From the NCBI GenBank assembly GCA_964404165.1, contig CAYOIZ010000020.1, forward strand, positions 1 to 64,000: a stretch of 64,000 nt of DNA, read 5' to 3'. The notes under the pieces are model-generated. The model did not search any database. It was not told where the DNA came from and worked only from the letters and a program-made list of their open reading frames with translations. The DNA comes from DASYLJ01 sp964404165 (GTDB lineage: Bacteria; Desulfobacterota; Binatia; DP-6). This document shows positions 8,746 to 17,818 of this stretch, in pieces. Position 1 is the stretch's first letter; the number at the start of each line of letters is the position of its first letter. The translations under genes were made by a program, and so were the position numbers.

Positions 8746-10455
8746 ATGCAGACGAGCGCCGACCTCGACCTCCCGCCCTACGACCCCGCGCGCGTCCTCG
8801 CGGCGCCGTTCCCCGAGCGCGTGCGACTGCTCTGTCGTACGTGGGCCTCCCAGGTCTTTCCGACGCCGGGCATCGTCCTCGTGATGTACTGGACGAAATA
8901 CCTGGTCCTGTTCGTCGGCGGCTGGGCCTTCTTCGTCTCGTTCTCCGCTGGCTATCCGGGCTTCACCTCCCCCGGCGGTTGGGCGTTCACCGCCGCCGCG
9001 TTCCAGAAGGCGATCCTGTGGGCGATCTTCTACGAGATGATCGGCTTCGGCTGCGGCTCGGGTCCGATGAACGCCCGCTTCAATCCACCACTCGGCGGCT
9101 TCCTCCACTTCCTGCGCCCCGGCACGACGAAGCTCCCGCTCTTCCCGGACATTCCTGTCTTCGGAAGCATCCGGCGCGGGTGGCTCGACGTGGCGCTCTA
9201 CGCCGCGAACCAGCTCCTCCTGCTGCGCGCGCTGGTGGCACCGGAGATCACGCCACAGCTCCTCTGGCCGAGCGTCGTGCTGATCCCGCTCCTCGGCGTC
9301 ACCGACAAGACGCTCTTCCTCGCGGCGCGCGCCGAGCACTACTGGGTGGCGCTGCTGTGCCTCGCCGCCGCCCATGCCGACGGGCTCTGGCTCTCCGCCT
9401 GCAAGACGATCTGGTGCGCGATCTGGTTCTGGGCCGCCACCTCGAAGGTGAACCACCACTTCCCGAGCGTCATCATGGTGATGATGACGAACGGGCCGTT
9501 CTTCCCGAAGGCGCTGAAGCGGCGGCTGTTCGTCTCCTACCCCGACGACCTGCGCCCGTCGCGCCTGGCGGCGACGATGGCCCACGCCGGCACCTGCATC
9601 GAGTACTCGATTCCCGTCGTACTCCTGCTCGCGAGCACGAGCCCGGTCGTGACGGCGATCTGGCTCGTCGTGATGTGCTGCTTCCACGGCTTCATCGCGC
9701 TGAACAACCCGAGCGGCATGCCGATCGAGTGGAACATCCTGATGATCTACGGCGGCATCTTCCTCTTCGGCTTCAACCCCGACGCCAGCATCCTGGCGCT
9801 GAGCGCGGCACCGTGGCTCACCGCCTTCCTCGTCTTTGCCCTCGTCGTCGTCCCGGCCTACGGCAACTTCGTGCCCGGACGCGTCTCGTTCCTGCTCGCG
9901 ATGCGCTACTACGCGGGCAACTGGGCCTACAACATCTGGCTCGTACGCAAGGGCAGCGCCGAGAAGTTCGGCAAGCTCCAGAAGGCCGCGGGAACGATGC
10001 GCCAGCAGCTGGAGAAGTTGCTGCCCGATCCGACGGCCGTCGAGGTGGCGTTGACGATGGCGCTCTCGCACCGCTTCATGCACCTCGAGGGCCGGCCGCT
10101 GTTCGACGCGTTGCCGCGCGCGGTGGACGACATCGACGACTACGAATGGAACGACGGTGAGGTCATCGGCGGCATGGTGCTCGGCTGGAACTTCGGCGAC
10201 GGACACCTGAACGGCACGCAGCTCCTCGAGGCCGTGCAGGCGCAGTGTGGGTTCGCGTCCGGCGAGGTGCGCGTCGTCATGGTCGAGTCACAACCGCTCT
10301 TCGGACGCGGCATGCGCTGGAAGGTCGCCGACGCCGCCGACGGCGTGCTCGCCGAAGGCGAGACCGTGCTCGCGCCGATGCGCGACCTGCCGCCCTGGCC
10401 GACGGGCAAATACGCCGACGCCCTGCTGCGCCACCGCACGCGCGCGAGCGCCTGA
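8746..10455 (+). CDS. DUF3556-family multi-pass membrane protein
   Basis: A 569-residue protein with about ten hydrophobic segments between residues 40 and 420, then a soluble C-terminal domain of about 120 residues. Conserved-looking blocks shared with the paralogue at 27527-29185 include HFLRPGTTKL, DKTLFLAARAEHY, RLFVSYPDDL, AMRYYAGNWAYN and VLGWNFGDGHL. I recognise it as the DUF3556 transmembrane family, common in mycobacteria and some proteobacteria, with no established function. Its place between an O-methyltransferase and a desaturase-type FAD enzyme suggests a lipid or isoprenoid modification role at the inner membrane. Start chosen at the first ATG after the upstream gene; the ribosome site is weak. 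Confidence 0.8.
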   Translation: MQTSADLDLPPYDPARVLAAPFPERVRLLCRTWASQVFPTPGIVLVMYWTKYLVLFVGGWAFFVSFSAGYPGFTSPGGWAFTAAAFQKAILWAIFYEMIGFGCGSGPMNARFNPPLGGFLHFLRPGTTKLPLFPDIPVFGSIRRGWLDVALYAANQLLLLRALVAPEITPQLLWPSVVLIPLLGVTDKTLFLAARAEHYWVALLCLAAAHADGLWLSACKTIWCAIWFWAATSKVNHHFPSVIMVMMTNGPFFPKALKRRLFVSYPDDLRPSRLAATMAHAGTCIEYSIPVVLLLASTSPVVTAIWLVVMCCFHGFIALNNPSGMPIEWNILMIYGGIFLFGFNPDASILALSAAPWLTAFLVFALVVVPAYGNFVPGRVSFLLAMRYYAGNWAYNIWLVRKGSAEKFGKLQKAAGTMRQQLEKLLPDPTAVEVALTMALSHRFMHLEGRPLFDALPRAVDDIDDYEWNDGEVIGGMVLGWNFGDGHLNGTQLLEAVQAQCGFASGEVRVVMVESQPLFGRGMRWKVADAADGVLAEGETVLAPMRDLPPWPTGKYADALLRHRTRASA

Positions 10456-10458
10456 CGC

Positions 10459-11916
10459 GTGGACGGTTTCCGGAGCGAGACCGAGGCGGTCGTCGTCGGC
10501 TCGGGCCCGAACGGCCTCGCCGCCGCGATCACCCTCGCCAGAGCGGGCGTTTCGGTCCGCGTCGTCGAGGCTCGGGACGAGCCCGGCGGCGGCATGCGCA
10601 CGGCCGAGCTGACACTGCCCGGCTTCATGCACGACGTGTGCTCGGGCGTGCATCCGATGGGCCTCCTGTCGCCGATCTTCCGGAGCCTGCCGCTCGCCGA
10701 GCACGGGCTGGAATGGTTGGGTGCGCCCGCCTCGGTCGCGCACCCGCTCGACGACGGTCCGGCCGTGATGCTGTACCGCTCGCTGGATCGTACCGGTGCG
10801 GGCCTCGGCCGCGACGCGCGCGCATGGACGCGCCTCGTCGGTCCGCTGCTCGACGACCCGCACGGGCTCTTCGCGGACCTCATGGCGCCACTGCGGCTGC
10901 CCGCGCGTCCGCTGCCGTTCCTGCAGTTCGGGGTGCGCTCGGTATTCTCGGCGAACCGGCTCGCTCGGCTGTGGTTCCGGGACGAACGCGCCCGCGCGCT
11001 GTTCGCCGGCTGCGCGGCCCACGGGATACTGCCGCTCACGCGACCGCTCTCGGCCGCGTTCGGCGTCATCTTCGCATTCACCGCGCATGTCGAGGACTGG
11101 CCGGTCGCGCGCGGTGGATCGCAGGCGATCACGCGGGCGCTGGCGTCCTACCTGCAGAGCCTGGGTGGCCGTATCGACACCGGCCATCGCGTCGAGAGCC
11201 TGGCCGCGCTCGGCGGCGCGCGGGTCGTCCTCTTCGACACGTCCCCCGACGAGCTCCTGCGGATCGCGGGCGACGCGCTGCCGGACGGCTATCGGCGGCG
11301 CCTCGTGCGCTACCGCTACGGCCCCGGCGTCTTCAAGCTCGACTGGGCGCTCGACGGGCCGATCCCGTGGCGCGACCCCACCTGCCGCGAAGCGTCCACG
11401 GTGCACGTGGGTGGCACGCTCGAGGAGGTGTGCGCGTCGGAGCACGACATGTTCCACGGCCGTCACAACGAGCGACCCTTCCTCATCGTGTGCCAGCAGA
11501 GCGAGGTCGATCCAACGCGCGCACCGGCCGGCAAGCACACGGGCTACGCGTACTGCCACGTGCCGTCCGGTTCGACGGTGGACATGACGGCGACGATCGA
11601 GCGTCAGATCGAACGCTTCGCGCCCGGATTTCGCGACCGCATCCTCGCCCGTCATGCGATGAACACGGCCGACTTCGAGCGCTACAATCCGAACTACCGC
11701 GGCGGCGCCATCACCGGCGGCGTCGCCGACGCGCTCCAGCTCTGGACCCGGCCCGTCGCACGCCTCGATCCCTACGCGACACCGAACCCACGCCTCTTCA
11801 TCTGCTCCGCGTCCACGCCGCCCGGCGGCGGCGTCCACGGCCAATGCGGCTACTGGGCCGCGCGTTCGGCCCTGCACCGCCTGGGCATCCCGACGACCGC
11901 CATCTCGATTCCGTAG
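10459..11916 (+). CDS. phytoene-desaturase-like FAD-dependent oxidoreductase
   Basis: A 485-residue flavoprotein starting at a GTG three bases after the DUF3556 stop. Residues 11-48 carry the FAD-binding Rossmann signature VVVGSGPNGLAAAITLARAG, with Glu37 at the end of the second strand and EPGGGMRT after it. The C-terminal SASTPPGGGVHGQCGYWAA segment is the second FAD contact typical of COG1233/CrtI-type desaturases and retinol saturases. It probably oxidises a hydrophobic, isoprenoid-like substrate made or held with the neighbouring methyltransferase and membrane protein. The actual substrate is not visible from sequence. Confidence 0.82.
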   Translation: MDGFRSETEAVVVGSGPNGLAAAITLARAGVSVRVVEARDEPGGGMRTAELTLPGFMHDVCSGVHPMGLLSPIFRSLPLAEHGLEWLGAPASVAHPLDDGPAVMLYRSLDRTGAGLGRDARAWTRLVGPLLDDPHGLFADLMAPLRLPARPLPFLQFGVRSVFSANRLARLWFRDERARALFAGCAAHGILPLTRPLSAAFGVIFAFTAHVEDWPVARGGSQAITRALASYLQSLGGRIDTGHRVESLAALGGARVVLFDTSPDELLRIAGDALPDGYRRRLVRYRYGPGVFKLDWALDGPIPWRDPTCREASTVHVGGTLEEVCASEHDMFHGRHNERPFLIVCQQSEVDPTRAPAGKHTGYAYCHVPSGSTVDMTATIERQIERFAPGFRDRILARHAMNTADFERYNPNYRGGAITGGVADALQLWTRPVARLDPYATPNPRLFICSASTPPGGGVHGQCGYWAARSALHRLGIPTTAISIP

Positions 11917-11944
11917 CCGCACCGGCAGCGGCCTCGGCGTGCGG
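11917..11944. terminator. possible bidirectional terminator between convergent genes
   Basis: CCGCAC (11917-11922) and GTGCGG (11939-11944) are exact reverse complements separated by 16 GC-rich bases. They fill most of the 39-bp gap between the converging FAD enzyme and MFS genes. There is no T-tract on either strand, so this is tentative. Confidence 0.35.
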
Positions 11945-11955
11945 TGGGGTCGGGA

Positions 11956-13227
11956 TCACGTGTTCGCAGCCCCGGTCGTGTCGCGCACGCCGTTCGCCCG
12001 CGCAGGGAGAACCCGCTCGAGCCGCAGCGCCGCGACACCCAGCACGGCGCAGCCGGCGATCAGCATCGCGATGAACGCGTCGCCGAGGTCGCGTCCGAGG
12101 AGGATGCCGGCGACGACGGGGCCCGAGATCGCCGCTCCCTGGAACGCCACGGCCGCGGTCGCGTTGTAGCGCCCCCGAAGCCGCTCGGGGGCGACGTCGT
12201 TGACGATCGCCGGCGCCGTCGGCGACAGCAGGGTCTCGCCGACCCCGAACAGGCCGAAGGCGACGATCATGAGCACGTCGGCGAGCCGCGACGCCGGCGC
12301 CTGGCCGGCCAGCCCGAGAACGGCCCAGGACGCGCCCCAGATCGCCGCGTGGATCATCAGGAGTCGTGTTCGCCGCCGCCCTTCGATGAACCGGAGAACG
12401 ACGAGCTGGAGCAAGACGATGATCGCCGTGTTGACGGCGAAGGCGATGCCGAGCGTCCGCGCCGACACACGTGCCACCGTGTTGCCGTACGCCGTCCAGC
12501 CGCCCTCGATCTGTCCGTAGCCGACGAAGGCCGCCACGAAGCTGACCAGGAGGTAGCGGCGGAAGACGCGGTCGCGCAGCACGTCGGCGTAGCGACCCAC
12601 GTCGTCGCGATCGCTCGAGGCGGATCGCACGGGCGGGCCACCGAGATGACGGAGCGGCACGGCGAGGATCGCCAGGGCGAGCAGGAACGTGGCGGCGTCG
12701 GCGCGGTAGATCGCGACGAACGTCCCGGGTCGCGCCGTGTCCACGAACAGCGCGCCGACGACGCCGCCGATGCCGATGCCCGCGTTCACCGAGGCGAACT
12801 GCACGCCGAAGTAGTGCTGCCGTCGCTCGGACGGAACGACGCTCGCCACCAGCGCCTGGTTGGCGGGCCAGAATGCCGCCACACCGATCCCGGTGAAGAT
12901 GCGGGCCACGACGGCCTCGAGCACGGACTCCGCCGACGACAGCAGGAACACACCGGCCGCCGCGCCGGCGAGCGCACCCATCTGCACGCGTCGCGGTCCC
13001 AGCCGGTCGATGAGCATGCCCGTCGGTCCGAGGAGCACGAGGGCCATGAGCGCCGGCACCGCGACGATCAGGCCGATGGTTTCGAGCGGGAGCGCCCGGA
13101 CGTCGTGCAGGTACACGACCAGGAACGGAACGGTCAGTCCCGTTCCGAACGCATCCAGCGCGATGCCGGACAACATCAGCCGCGCATCGCGCGACGTCGC
13201 CGCCCCGCGCATGCGACTGTTTGGCAT
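11956..13227 (-). CDS. MFS transporter
   Basis: A 423-residue integral membrane protein with about twelve hydrophobic segments. The MFS signature loop between helices 2 and 3 is visible as GMLIDRLGPRRVQMG (G-x-x-x-D-R-x-G-R-R type). The N-half includes FTGIGVAAFWPANQALVASV, as in drug/metabolite exporters of the major facilitator superfamily. A second possible start lies 15 bp downstream (MRGAATSR). It is likely a proton-driven efflux or uptake carrier. Substrate is unknown. It is convergent with the DUF3556 operon and runs the same way as, and downstream of, the large secreted protein gene. Confidence 0.85.
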   Translation of the reverse strand: MPNSRMRGAATSRDARLMLSGIALDAFGTGLTVPFLVVYLHDVRALPLETIGLIVAVPALMALVLLGPTGMLIDRLGPRRVQMGALAGAAAGVFLLSSAESVLEAVVARIFTGIGVAAFWPANQALVASVVPSERRQHYFGVQFASVNAGIGIGGVVGALFVDTARPGTFVAIYRADAATFLLALAILAVPLRHLGGPPVRSASSDRDDVGRYADVLRDRVFRRYLLVSFVAAFVGYGQIEGGWTAYGNTVARVSARTLGIAFAVNTAIIVLLQLVVLRFIEGRRRTRLLMIHAAIWGASWAVLGLAGQAPASRLADVLMIVAFGLFGVGETLLSPTAPAIVNDVAPERLRGRYNATAAVAFQGAAISGPVVAGILLGRDLGDAFIAMLIAGCAVLGVAALRLERVLPARANGVRDTTGAANT

Positions 13228-13253
13228 CGACGGGGCGGCGACGCGAACGTGCG

Positions 13254-16223
13254 TCAGTCGTCCGTCTGCTGCTCCGTCACGAGGCCGACCGGCGTCGACG
13301 TGAGGCCGGCGGCGCGGCTCGGGACGTCGACCGGCTCGACCGTCACGGAGAGATCGCTGTCGCTCATCGAGCAGGCGAGATTCGTGATCCCGAGCGGCGT
13401 GGTGGTGACGGCGTCGGGAACGAAGTCGATCGCGCCATCCTTCGCGAACGGCTTGAACGCCCAGAGACGCCCCCCGGTGAACGGATCGAACGCGTCGGCG
13501 AGGAGCGACGTCACGACGACGCCGCCGTCGTCGGCGAGGCGGACGGCGACGTGTCCGGAGTTGGCGTAGGCGCCCGTCGTACCGAACGTGTAGCGGTTCG
13601 CCCACAGGATGTTGCCGACGGCATCGAGGCCGACCAGCGCGGTGGCGGGCACACTCGTCAGCTCGTTGCCCGTGAGGTTCACCACCGAGCCGCCGACGAT
13701 GTAGCCGGTCGTCGGCAGCTCGGCCAGGGAGTCGAGGACGAACACCGAGCCCGCGCCGAACCCGAAGCCGGGGAAGGACGCGAAGCCGACGCTGCCGTCG
13801 TCGAGCACGCGCAGCAGCAGGCCGTTGTGCTGCGCGCCGCCGCTGCCGGCGATCGTGACCTCGCCCTGCGACCCGACGATGGCCGCCGACGGGATCGCGT
13901 CCGGCGCCTCGACGCAGCCGTCGTACCGCTTCGCGTAGACGACCGAGCCGTCGGCGGCGAGCCGGAAGGCCACCAGCGCATCACCGTCCTGGGTCACGCT
14001 GCCGGCCAGGAACACGTCGTCGCCGATCGGCTCGACGACGTTCACGCGCAGCCCCTCGATGTCACCCAGCAGGCGGAACGTCGAGCCGGTGCTCGTGGCG
14101 TGCAGCAGGAAGCTGTGGCCCCCGCCGCAGCCGCCCGCGATCCAGGCGTCGCCCGCGTCGTCGACGGTGAGCGCCGTGACCTCGACGTTGCAGACGTCGA
14201 ACGGAACGTCCCACGCGCGCGCCTCGACGGCGCTGCCGTCCTGCGCGACCTTCGCGAGCACGATGGGCGCGATCCCGGACTGGCCCGCAGCGACGAAGAG
14301 CGTGGCGTCGCGGGCCGACCGCACGCGAAGCGGCACGAGCGGGAAGCCGTCGAGCTCGAGATCGCGGGCCCAGGTGAGGGCACCGGCATCGTCGAACTTG
14401 GTGAGTGTCTCCACGCCGTATCCGGAGCGCACGTAGCGGCCATCGATGGTGCGCTGCAGGTCGGAGAAGTTGATGCCGTTTCCGGGCGACGCCGCATTCG
14501 AGCCGTCGACCGGCGAATCCCAGCTCCGCGACCACGGCGTGTACGTCGGCATCGCCAGGTGCACGGCGTCGGGACCCGCACCGGGCGGCAGGATCGAGCT
14601 CTCCGGCGGCGGATCGCACACACCCTCCGAGATCGGCAGATCGATCGCGTTCAGGTCGGGCGCCTTCCAGTCGACGAGGGTGACGGCGCCGATCAGCGGC
14701 AGCGCCGGGCTCGTCACCTTCACGCCGAGCGTCGCCTCGAGGCCGGCGTGCAGGTTCCAGCACGGCTCCTCGAAGAGGTTTGCCTCGATGGCGCCGTACG
14801 GCTTCGCCGTCGCGTACGGGCCCGTGACCCCGAACAGGAGGAGGTTCAGCGTCGCGCCGACTTCCACCCGCGCGAACGCCTGCAGCGTCACCTTCGTCTC
14901 GTTCGGTCCGAAGTCGGAGCTGATGAGCTCCGGCTCCTTGAGCTGCGGTGTCTGCGTCTGTTTCGACGACACCGTGACCGACGTCTCGAACACGGCCGAC
15001 CCGTGCAGGCCCGTCGAGAACTGGCCAGAAGCCCCGCCGGACAGCTCGGCCGTGAGGTCGGCTTTCGGCACGAACACCAGCGGCCCGACGATGATCGGCG
15101 CGAGCGTCTCGGACGCGAGCTCGACTTCCTTCTTGTACTCGAGCAGCGCGGCTCCCTCGACGTTGGCGTCCGCGTTCACCTGCGGGAACACCACGAACGT
15201 GACCTTCGCCTCGGGGATCAGGTCGTCGATGCTGCACTGCGGGGGGTCACCGACGAGCACGTCCTTGAAGCTCTCGAGACAGCTACTGACGACGTCCGGC
15301 AGCTCCGTGACGCCGCCCCAGTCGACGTCGAGCCCGAAGTCGTAGTCGAAGCCGCCGCCGATCTCGCCCACGACCTTGATCTGATCGTTCGTGGACTCCT
15401 CGTCGCCGTCGCCGTCGAAGAGGACGTAGTCGAAGTCCTTCTTCGTGCCGAAATCGATCTGCGGACGGAACGACGTGGCGGACGTCGACCCGCCGGCGGC
15501 AGTGACGGGGGTCGAGCCGGAGCCGCGGACGTGGAGCTTCGAGTACGCCAGCTGGATCGGCGCCTGGCCGGTCCGGAGCACCAGCTGCGAGCCGTTGCGC
15601 TCGACGGCGAGCACCGCGCGGAGCAGCCCGGCGGGCGTGGTCGGCGAGACGCCCGCCACGATCACCTTGCCGACGGCCACGTCGTCGAGGGCGGCAGGTG
15701 CCGGGTCGAAGGTGAGGGTCCCGTCGGGATCGGGCACCAGCGAGCCCAGGTCGGTGGTCGCGAGCTCCGTCGTCGACGGGAACGGCAGCGCCGCGAGCCC
15801 GTCGCAGGCGTCGGCACATTTCCGGAAAGAGCGGCCGGTCGGGAAGACGTCCTTGCACTTCTTCGCCTTCGCGACGGCACACGCGCTGCCGCCCTTCTTC
15901 CGGCAGAGGACGAATCCGGAGCGACCGCACGTCGTGCTGCCGAGGACGCGGGCGACCTCCTTGCGGCACGCCTTCGGGAACCCGGTCTTGCCGAGCGAGT
16001 CGACGAAGCCGCGCACCACCGGCTTCCAGCATTTTGCGTACGCCTTCGCCGACGCCGCCGCATCGCACGGACACGCCGCGTCGGCCGCGGCGCGGATGTC
16101 GCCCAGGACTCCGGCCGGACACTTCGAGGGCGCCCCGCAGGCGAGCGTGGGGCCGCCGGCGAAGGCGGTCCCGGCGAGGGCGGTCGCGAGCAGGAGGGTC
16201 GACAGGATGCCGAAGGCGCGCAT
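13254..16223 (-). CDS. large secreted protein with Cys-rich N-terminal domain
   Basis: A 989-residue protein with a clear signal peptide (MRAFGILSTLLLATALAGTA, cleavage near AFA-GG). Residues 28-145 form a Cys-rich, Lys-rich helical region with paired motifs such as AYAKCW, CRKEVARVLGSTTCG, VLCRKKGGSACAVAKAKKC and FRKCADACD. The middle is beta-rich, with a run of acidic residues (FDGDGDEESTNDQIK) that could bind Ca2+. The C-terminal 400 residues contain repeated strand pairs of the form 'DDAGDAWIAGG' and 'DDGSVGFASF', like a beta-propeller of SBBP/delta-60 type. No enzyme motif was recognised. It is probably a surface or periplasmic structural protein. Confidence 0.7.
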   Translation of the reverse strand: MRAFGILSTLLLATALAGTAFAGGPTLACGAPSKCPAGVLGDIRAAADAACPCDAAASAKAYAKCWKPVVRGFVDSLGKTGFPKACRKEVARVLGSTTCGRSGFVLCRKKGGSACAVAKAKKCKDVFPTGRSFRKCADACDGLAALPFPSTTELATTDLGSLVPDPDGTLTFDPAPAALDDVAVGKVIVAGVSPTTPAGLLRAVLAVERNGSQLVLRTGQAPIQLAYSKLHVRGSGSTPVTAAGGSTSATSFRPQIDFGTKKDFDYVLFDGDGDEESTNDQIKVVGEIGGGFDYDFGLDVDWGGVTELPDVVSSCLESFKDVLVGDPPQCSIDDLIPEAKVTFVVFPQVNADANVEGAALLEYKKEVELASETLAPIIVGPLVFVPKADLTAELSGGASGQFSTGLHGSAVFETSVTVSSKQTQTPQLKEPELISSDFGPNETKVTLQAFARVEVGATLNLLLFGVTGPYATAKPYGAIEANLFEEPCWNLHAGLEATLGVKVTSPALPLIGAVTLVDWKAPDLNAIDLPISEGVCDPPPESSILPPGAGPDAVHLAMPTYTPWSRSWDSPVDGSNAASPGNGINFSDLQRTIDGRYVRSGYGVETLTKFDDAGALTWARDLELDGFPLVPLRVRSARDATLFVAAGQSGIAPIVLAKVAQDGSAVEARAWDVPFDVCNVEVTALTVDDAGDAWIAGGCGGGHSFLLHATSTGSTFRLLGDIEGLRVNVVEPIGDDVFLAGSVTQDGDALVAFRLAADGSVVYAKRYDGCVEAPDAIPSAAIVGSQGEVTIAGSGGAQHNGLLLRVLDDGSVGFASFPGFGFGAGSVFVLDSLAELPTTGYIVGGSVVNLTGNELTSVPATALVGLDAVGNILWANRYTFGTTGAYANSGHVAVRLADDGGVVVTSLLADAFDPFTGGRLWAFKPFAKDGAIDFVPDAVTTTPLGITNLACSMSDSDLSVTVEPVDVPSRAAGLTSTPVGLVTEQQTDD

Positions 16224-16364
16224 GGCCGCGGTTATACGCAGGCTCCGGGCGTGACGGCTACCGTAAATGCCGGCGCGGATCGGTACGTGACGACGGCCCG
16301 CCCGACGACATGTAGCGAGCGGGAACGGGAACGTACTCGCCGTAGCCGCCGTCTTCCGCTGGCG

Positions 16365-17600
16365 CTACTCGCGCCGGTCGTGCTGCGCGTCGGACACGCT
16401 CGCGTCGCCCATCACGGTCTGACCGATGGCGATCGATACGAACCCGAGGCACGTCACCGCGAGATCGCCACTCTGCTCTGCGATCAGCAGCATCCCCGCG
16501 AGCGGGATGCGGTAGCCCGCCGCCAGGAACGTCGCCGCGCCGAGCAGCGCCAGCGGTCCGCCGGGCACGAGGTCGAGGAGCCGTTCGAGCAGCCCGGCGA
16601 GCAGGAGGCCCGTGCATGCGAGCGACGTGAAAACGCCGCCGCCGCCCCCGCCGTAGACCGAGGTGAGCGTGCCCGCCGTGCGCACGACGAGTACCGCCGC
16701 CAGCACCCCGGGCGCATGCGGCGCGGACACCAGCCAGTCGGCAGCGACGTAGCCGGGACCGAACGTGATCCAGCTCCCGGTGAGCGCGTGTCCGCTCCAC
16801 GCGAGCCCGCCCAGCACGACACCGCCGCTCGCGGCCCGCGCCCACGGTCCATGGCGATGGCCCAGGGCGCGCAGACCGGTGAGCGCGGCGGCGAACAGCC
16901 GCGCCCCGAGCCCGCACGCGATCGCCAGGAGGACGATGGCGACGATCAGCCGGACGTCGACCGGCGGGTGGTCCGCCAGCACGACCAGGGGCTTCGCGCC
17001 GATCAATGCCGTGCGAACGGCGAACGCGACGCTGGCGGCGATCGCAGCCGGCACGAGACGGGGCGCGTCGACGTCGCGACGAAACGGCACCTCGATCCCG
17101 TACAGCGTGCCGACGCCGGGCGACGAGAAGATCGCGGCGATCCCGGCGCTGGCGCCCGCGACCACCAGCGTCCGTACCTCGTCGGCCGACGGCGCCAACC
17201 GCCGCAGCCGGCCGAAGCATTCTCCGAGCGAGGAGCCGATCAGCGCCGACGGCGACTCGAAGCCCTGGGACCCGCCCAGCCCAACGGTGGCGATCGCGGC
17301 CAGCACCCGCCCGGGGACCTGGCGCAACGGCACGTGCGCGCCGGGCGTGTGGTAGGTCACGACGTAGAGCTCCGCGGTCGACGGCCGGAGCGTGCGGGTG
17401 ACCGTCACGGCCGCGAGCACGGCGAGCGGCAGCGCGAACGCGGTGGCAAGCGCCGGCCAGCCGTCGGGCAATGCCGCCACCGCGCCCATGACCAGCCCTT
17501 CGACGCCGGCGTTGAGCGCGGCGACGGCGACGCCCGTCAGCGCGCCGATCAGGGCGGGCGCCAGCACCGTCCACACCACTCGTCGTGCCGCCGTCGCCAC
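16365..17600 (-). CDS. ClC-family chloride channel/antiporter
   Basis: About 411 residues from a GTG at 17600 preceded by GGAGG; the frame stays open to 17807, but that extension is Arg-rich and non-hydrophobic. About ten to eleven membrane helices are present. The ClC selectivity blocks are recognisable but divergent: GSQGFESPSALIGSSLG corresponds to GREGPxxxIGxxLG with the gating Glu retained, and GGGGGVFTSLACTG corresponds to GGxFAPxLxxGA. The C-terminal CBS pair of some ClCs is absent. It should move Cl- or another anion across the inner membrane. The start choice is uncertain. Confidence 0.75.
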   Translation of the reverse strand: MATAARRVVWTVLAPALIGALTGVAVAALNAGVEGLVMGAVAALPDGWPALATAFALPLAVLAAVTVTRTLRPSTAELYVVTYHTPGAHVPLRQVPGRVLAAIATVGLGGSQGFESPSALIGSSLGECFGRLRRLAPSADEVRTLVVAGASAGIAAIFSSPGVGTLYGIEVPFRRDVDAPRLVPAAIAASVAFAVRTALIGAKPLVVLADHPPVDVRLIVAIVLLAIACGLGARLFAAALTGLRALGHRHGPWARAASGGVVLGGLAWSGHALTGSWITFGPGYVAADWLVSAPHAPGVLAAVLVVRTAGTLTSVYGGGGGGVFTSLACTGLLLAGLLERLLDLVPGGPLALLGAATFLAAGYRIPLAGMLLIAEQSGDLAVTCLGFVSIAIGQTVMGDASVSDAQHDRRE

Positions 17601-17818
17601 CGCCCTCCGTCCTCGAGCGTCGTGTAGCACGAAGGCCCACGCCGATCGGTATCCCGGCAGCTCGTCCTCATCGCCGATCGTCGTGCGGGAGAGCTGCCGG
17701 ACATTCCGACCGCTGCCGCGCTCGGCCGGCCGTCGCTCCGGGTTGCGAGAAACCGTCAGCACAACGGGGCGAAATCGCACGTGCCTCCCCTGGCACGCCG
17801 GCTGCAACCCTGCTGGAC

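Noticed and set aside
10288..11922. 544-codon minus frame opposite the FAD enzyme
   Set aside because: Low-complexity Arg/Glu-rich shadow; the plus frame has an FAD-binding motif.
13221..17627. Very long open frame on the plus strand opposite the secreted protein and ClC genes (1468 codons)
   Set aside because: It is an Arg/His/Asp-rich shadow of the minus-strand genes created by high GC3; it has no family motif, and the minus strand encodes recognisable proteins.
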